Positions 60,709-64,000 of a stretch of 64,000 bases of DNA are shown here, one piece after another. The notes under the pieces were generated by a model. The model did not search any database. It had not been told where the DNA came from and saw nothing but the letters and a program-made list of their open reading frames with translations. Source of the DNA: an uncultured Alphaproteobacteria bacterium. GTDB lineage: Bacteria > Pseudomonadota > Alphaproteobacteria > Caulobacterales > Caulobacteraceae. Numbering within the stretch: position 1 is the first letter of the stretch; each line of letters starts with the position of its first letter. The stretch is taken from the NCBI GenBank assembly GCA_903822175.1, contig CAIJOB010000004.1, forward strand, positions 94,714 to 158,713, in the 5' to 3' direction. The position numbers and the translations under genes were made by a program.

Positions 60709-61725
60709 ATGAGGGCCTACCGCTTCGACAGCTTCGACGATCTCTCCGCCCTGCGCCTGCGCGAGGAAGCCGATCCGCGGCCGCAGCGGGGCGAGGTGCT
60801 GGTCCGCGTCCACGCCGTTTCGCTGAACTACCGCGACCTGGCCATGCTGCTCGGGCGCTATCCGCGCAAGTGCGTGCCCGGCCTGATCCCGCTCAGCGAC
60901 GCGGCGGGCGAGATCGTCGCGGTCGGCGAGGGCGTCACCGCCTTCCAGGCCGGCGACCGGGTGATCGGCGCCTTCCATCCGCGGTGGTTCGGGGGCGAGA
61001 TGCCCTCGACGATCGCCGCCGACAGCTACGGCGCTGAGAGCGACGGCTGGCTCTGCGAGCTCAAGGCGCTCAGCCAGGAGGCCGTGGTCCGCATGCCCGA
61101 CGGCCTCTCCTACGAGGAGGCCTGCGCGCTGCCCTGCGCCGGCCTCACCGCCTGGACGGCGCTGGCGGGACCAACGCCCATCCGGGCGGGGCACACGGTG
61201 CTGGTGCAGGGCAGCGGCGGTGTCTCGATCTTCGCCCTGCAGCTCGCCCGTGCGGTGGGCGCCACGGTCATCGCCACCACCTCCAGCGCCGCCAAGGCCG
61301 ATCAGCTGAAGGCCATGGGCGCGGCGGCGACCGTGAACTATGCCGAAGACCCGCAGTGGGGCAAAGCCGTCCGCGCGCTGACCGGCGGGCGCGGCGTGGA
61401 CCGGGTGGTCGAGGTCGGCGGGCCGGGCACCATCGCCCAATCGCTGCGCGCCGTGGCGCTCGGCGGCGAGATCGCCTCCATCGGCTTCCTCAGCACAGAC
61501 AATCCCGGCATCGACTTCTTCCAGCTCAAGATGAGCGGCGCGAGCTTTCGCAACATCACCGTCGGCGACCGCGCCGCCCTGCTGGACCTCTGCCGCGCCG
61601 TCACCGCGAGCGGGCTGAAGCCGGTCATCGACCGGGTCTTCGCCTTCGAGGACGCCCACGACGCCTTCCGCCGCCTGGAGAGCGGCGCGCACCTGGGGAA
61701 GATCGTGATCCGCATCGCCGGCTGA
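60709..61725 (+). CDS. Zinc-free MDR family NAD(P)-dependent oxidoreductase
   Basis: A 338-aa medium-chain dehydrogenase/reductase. The N-terminal catalytic domain has VHAVSLNYRDLAMLLGRYP, but the usual zinc-binding cysteines and histidine are missing, so it is probably an enoyl or quinone reductase. The NADP-binding motif is QGSGGVSIFALQLARAVGA. It is flanked by R1 copy B upstream and the half copy C just after its stop. Confidence 0.9.
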   Translation: MRAYRFDSFDDLSALRLREEADPRPQRGEVLVRVHAVSLNYRDLAMLLGRYPRKCVPGLIPLSDAAGEIVAVGEGVTAFQAGDRVIGAFHPRWFGGEMPSTIAADSYGAESDGWLCELKALSQEAVVRMPDGLSYEEACALPCAGLTAWTALAGPTPIRAGHTVLVQGSGGVSIFALQLARAVGATVIATTSSAAKADQLKAMGAAATVNYAEDPQWGKAVRALTGGRGVDRVVEVGGPGTIAQSLRAVALGGEIASIGFLSTDNPGIDFFQLKMSGASFRNITVGDRAALLDLCRAVTASGLKPVIDRVFAFEDAHDAFRRLESGAHLGKIVIRIAG

Positions 61726-61729
61726 GGTC

Positions 61730-61786
61730 CGCGCCTTGACAAGCCGGACGCCCGAAGGCTCGCATCGCCCCTCGAATTTCGGCCGC
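61730..61786. repeat. Structured repeat R1, copy C (half)
   Basis: This 57-bp segment matches one end of copy B: GCGCCTTGACAAGCCGG...CCCGAAGGCTCGCAT, then the diverged terminus CTCGAATTTCGGCCGCG. The other arm is absent. It lies between the oxidoreductase stop and the CoA transferase start, and looks like a decayed copy. Confidence 0.6.
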
Positions 61787-61805
61787 GCGCCAGAGGAAGC
61801 CGCCC

Positions 61806-62999
61806 ATGCCCCTGCTCTCCGACCTCAAGGTCGTCGAATGGTCCACCTGGGTCGCAGGCCCCGGCTGCGCGGGCGTGATGGCCGACTGGGGCGCCAACGT
61901 GATCAAGGTGGAGTCGGCCGCCGGCGACGCCACCCGGGCCTTCTTCCCCGACACCGCCGAGAGCCCCGGCAATCCGGTCTTCACCATGGAGAACCGCGGC
62001 AAGCGCGGCGTGGTGCTGGACACCGCCAAGCCGGAAGGCCGCGCGGCGCTGGTGGCGCTGCTGAAGCAGGCCGACGTGTTCATCACCAACGTTCGCCCCG
62101 GCTCGCTGGCCCGCGCCAAACTCGACTTCGACAGCCTGAAGGACGAGCTGCCACACCTGATCTACGCCAACGTCACCGGCTATGGCCTGACCGGCGAGAT
62201 GGCCGACACCGCCGCCTTCGACATCACCGCCTTCTGGACCCGCAGCGGGGTCGCTCACGCCTTTATCCCGCCGGATCAGGAGCCGTTCCCCAGCCGCCCG
62301 GGCTTCGGCGACCATTTCACCGCGCTGGCGACCCTCTGCGGCATCCTGGCCGCGGTGCATGAGCGCACCAGCACCGGGCGCGGGCGGCAGGTGGAGACCG
62401 CGCTGATGCGGGTCGGCGCCTACGCCGTCGGCTGGGACCTGTCGCTGCAGCTGCGCTACGGCGACGTCACCACCGCCCAGCCGAAGAAGGACCGCATGGT
62501 GGCGCTGTCGGGCTTCTTCCACACCGCCGACGACCGCTGGCTGTGCATCGTGGTGAAGAGCCCCAACGACTATCCCAACGTCATGCGCGCCTTCGGCCGC
62601 GGCGACATCCTGGCCGATCCCCGGTTCATCCCGCCCTACACCGACATCGAAGACGTCCGCCACGTGCGCGCCATCCTGGAGGCCGGGTTCGAGGCCCTGA
62701 CGCTGGAAGAGGCGGGCGACCTGCTGGACACCGCCGACGTGGCCTGGGCGCCGATGGACACCCTGCAGGATCTGGAGATGAACCCGCAGGCGCACGAGGC
62801 CGGCTGCTTCGTCGACACGCCCGACGGCTGGGGCGGCAGCTTCTTTGGACCCGCCTCGCCGGTTCGCTTCCCCGGCCTCGACACAAGCCCCAGGGGCCCG
62901 GCGCCCAAGCTCGGCCAGCACACCCGCGAGGTGCTCGCCGAGGCCGGCTACGCCGCCGACGAGGTCGAGGCCCTGATCGCGGCTGGCGTCGCGCTCTAG
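61806..62999 (+). CDS. CaiB/BaiF family (class III) CoA transferase
   Basis: A 397-aa enzyme moving CoA between carboxylic acids. It starts LSDLKVVEWSTWVAGPGCAGVMADWGANVIKVE, with the family's GADVIKVE-type motif, then ENRGKRGVVLD, and the catalytic Asp in TAAFDITAFWTRSG. Close relatives act on carnitine, bile acids or aromatic acids; the substrate is unknown. It follows the oxidoreductase by 80 bp and may be co-transcribed. Its stop shares a CTAG with the next gene's stop. Confidence 0.93.
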   Translation: MPLLSDLKVVEWSTWVAGPGCAGVMADWGANVIKVESAAGDATRAFFPDTAESPGNPVFTMENRGKRGVVLDTAKPEGRAALVALLKQADVFITNVRPGSLARAKLDFDSLKDELPHLIYANVTGYGLTGEMADTAAFDITAFWTRSGVAHAFIPPDQEPFPSRPGFGDHFTALATLCGILAAVHERTSTGRGRQVETALMRVGAYAVGWDLSLQLRYGDVTTAQPKKDRMVALSGFFHTADDRWLCIVVKSPNDYPNVMRAFGRGDILADPRFIPPYTDIEDVRHVRAILEAGFEALTLEEAGDLLDTADVAWAPMDTLQDLEMNPQAHEAGCFVDTPDGWGGSFFGPASPVRFPGLDTSPRGPAPKLGQHTREVLAEAGYAADEVEALIAAGVAL

Positions 63000-63370
63000 C
63001 GCCAGTCCCGCCGGTATTCGCGCCGGTCGTCGCGCAGCACCATGCCGCCGATCCAGCTCGAGATGCCGGTGACGATGGCCGCCAGCACGCCGGCGACCAG
63101 GCCGTGCACCTGGAACCCCGGCACGACCACCGAGACCAGCCCGATCATCGCGGCGTTCACGATCAGCAGGAACAGGCCCAGAGTGATGATGGTCAGTGGC
63201 AGGGTCAGGATCGTCACCACAGGCCGCACGAAGGCGTTGACCACGCCCAGCAGCAGGGCGGCCAGGATCAAGGCCGTGGTGTCCCTGACGTAGATGCCGG
63301 GTACGAGCTTTGAAGCGATCCAGAGACCCAGCGCCCCGAAGATCACCCGGACGACGAACTTGGCGAGCAT
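62996..63370 (-). CDS. Phage-holin-superfamily-IV-like membrane protein
   Basis: A 124-aa inner-membrane protein with four helices and the family sequence LLGVVNAFVRPVVTILTLPLTIITLGLFLLIVNA (key residues NAFVRP and LPLTIITLG). These proteins are called mycobacterial phage holin family IV by homology, but are common chromosomal proteins of unknown role. No phage genes are nearby. Confidence 0.88.
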   Translation of the reverse strand: MLAKFVVRVIFGALGLWIASKLVPGIYVRDTTALILAALLLGVVNAFVRPVVTILTLPLTIITLGLFLLIVNAAMIGLVSVVVPGFQVHGLVAGVLAAIVTGISSWIGGMVLRDDRREYRRDWR

Positions 63371-63508
63371 GCGTCTTCCCCCTTTCCCTCGAATATGGGG
63401 CCTGCGAAGCTTTACGGCCAGGGTTTCAGCCCGACACGCGCACGGCGCATTTTGGCCGCAGCGCGCGGGTCTAGCTGGCCGCGTAACTGAGGTTTGGGAG
63501 ACTGACCG

Positions 63509-64000
63509 TTTGCGGCCGCATAGCTATCGACACCTGATCGTCCCGGCCCTGCTGGCGAGCCTCGCCGCCTGCGCGGGCGGCCCGCCGCCGGACAAGGGTC
63601 CCGGCTGGCGCGGCGGCCCGACCCACGGCGAGCGCCTGGCGCCGGTGCGCCTGTTCATCAGCCCGTCCGGCGAGCCGTTCCGCGGCGAGGGCGGCTTCGA
63701 GCGCTGGTTCGACCAGACGGACACCAACCACGACGGCTCCATCGACCTGGCCGAGTTCCGCGCCGACGCCCTGCACTCCTTCAAGGTGGTCGACACCAAC
63801 GGCGACGGGGTGATCAGCGGCCTCGAACTGCAGCACTACGAGCACGACCTGGTCCCGGAAGTCAGCAGCGAGACCTTCGACACCGGCCCGACCGCCGGGC
63901 AGCGGCCTGGCGGAGGCGGCGGCGGCGGCGGTCGTCGTAGCGGCGGGGGCGGAGGACGCGGTGGCGGTGGCGGCGGCATGGGCGGCGGCGGCGGCGGCGG
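63509..64000 (+). CDS. EF-hand lipoprotein, 3' end outside the window
   Basis: At least 164 aa, open to the window edge. A TTG start after GGGAG begins a lipoprotein signal with the lipobox LAAC. Two EF-hand calcium loops follow: DTNHDGSIDLAEF and DTNGDGVISGLE. The C-terminal part is a glycine-rich low-complexity run with short Arg interruptions (RRSGGGGGRGG), open at the edge. It probably binds calcium at the envelope; the glycine tail is unusual for this family. Confidence 0.7.

Noticed and set aside
62996..63370. Prophage signal from a holin-like protein
   Set aside because: The protein belongs to a common chromosomal family that only shares a name with phage holins, and no phage genes are present.

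Overview
The window is high-GC, gene-dense alphaproteobacterial chromosome, most likely from a Caulobacteraceae member close to Phenylobacterium or Caulobacter. The pointers are a TipF-like flagellar EAL protein, three PEPxxWA-CTERM proteins, the run cobalamin adenosyltransferase / etfB / etfA / hydroxyacyl-CoA dehydrogenase, a DUF3035 lipoprotein after ileS-lspA, and a CIRCE-controlled groESL. This placement is inference from gene content. I see no rRNA, tRNA, CRISPR array, transposase or prophage.

Layout. 1-5.3 kb: end of an alpha/beta hydrolase, small genes, a glutathione transferase, a methylsuccinyl-CoA-dehydrogenase-like flavoprotein and a PQQ sugar dehydrogenase. 5.3-7.6 kb: a DUF1801 gene behind an ECF42-type promoter, then two tandem TetR genes. 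7.6-13.5 kb: cobalamin adenosyltransferase, both ETF subunits, a TonB-C-like secreted protein, a LysR regulator and 3-hydroxybutyryl-CoA dehydrogenase. 13.5-24.6 kb: sterol desaturase family enzyme, three PEP-CTERM proteins, nitroreductase, SGNH hydrolase, a YCII-ECF42 sigma pair, rpiB, a Baeyer-Villiger-type monooxygenase and tipF. 24.8-27.5 kb: HAD phosphatase, MaoC hydratase, ribF. 27.7-31.9 kb: amidohydrolase, pectinesterase-like protein, DUF1003 protein, cyanophycinase-like peptidase. 32.1-36.2 kb: ileS-lspA-DUF3035. 36.3-42.8 kb: an XRE-regulated membrane protein, GumN-like protein, mutL, a TipAS-type MerR regulator and a hybrid histidine kinase. 42.9-47.9 kb: rsmD, a phospholipid cluster (PlsC-like, CdsA, CDP-alcohol transferase), an rluB-like gene and tadA. 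48-55.5 kb: SDR, ABC exporter, GNAT, TauE/SafE permease, tandem tannase-family esterases. 55.6-64 kb: acyl-CoA dehydrogenase, groESL, MDR oxidoreductase, CoA transferase, holin-like membrane protein and a glycine-rich EF-hand lipoprotein cut by the window end.

The metabolic theme is acyl-CoA chemistry: two acyl-CoA dehydrogenases, their electron acceptor ETF, hydroxyacyl-CoA dehydrogenase, MFE-2-like SDR, MaoC hydratase and CoA transferase. B12 adenosylation is encoded beside them, which fits mutase-dependent C4/C3 acyl-CoA routes.

The least ordinary signals lie between the genes. One is a ~138-bp structured repeat (two full copies and one half copy) whose stems change sequence in a compensatory way. 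Another is an ECF42-type promoter plus start region shared by the YCII gene and the distant DUF1801 gene. A second palindromic repeat family also has covarying stems and supplies the stop codon of a regulator. The remainder are paired TetR-type operators, four convergent gene pairs whose stop codons share one CTAG, and a sigma-54-like promoter with phased repeats before a PEP-CTERM gene.
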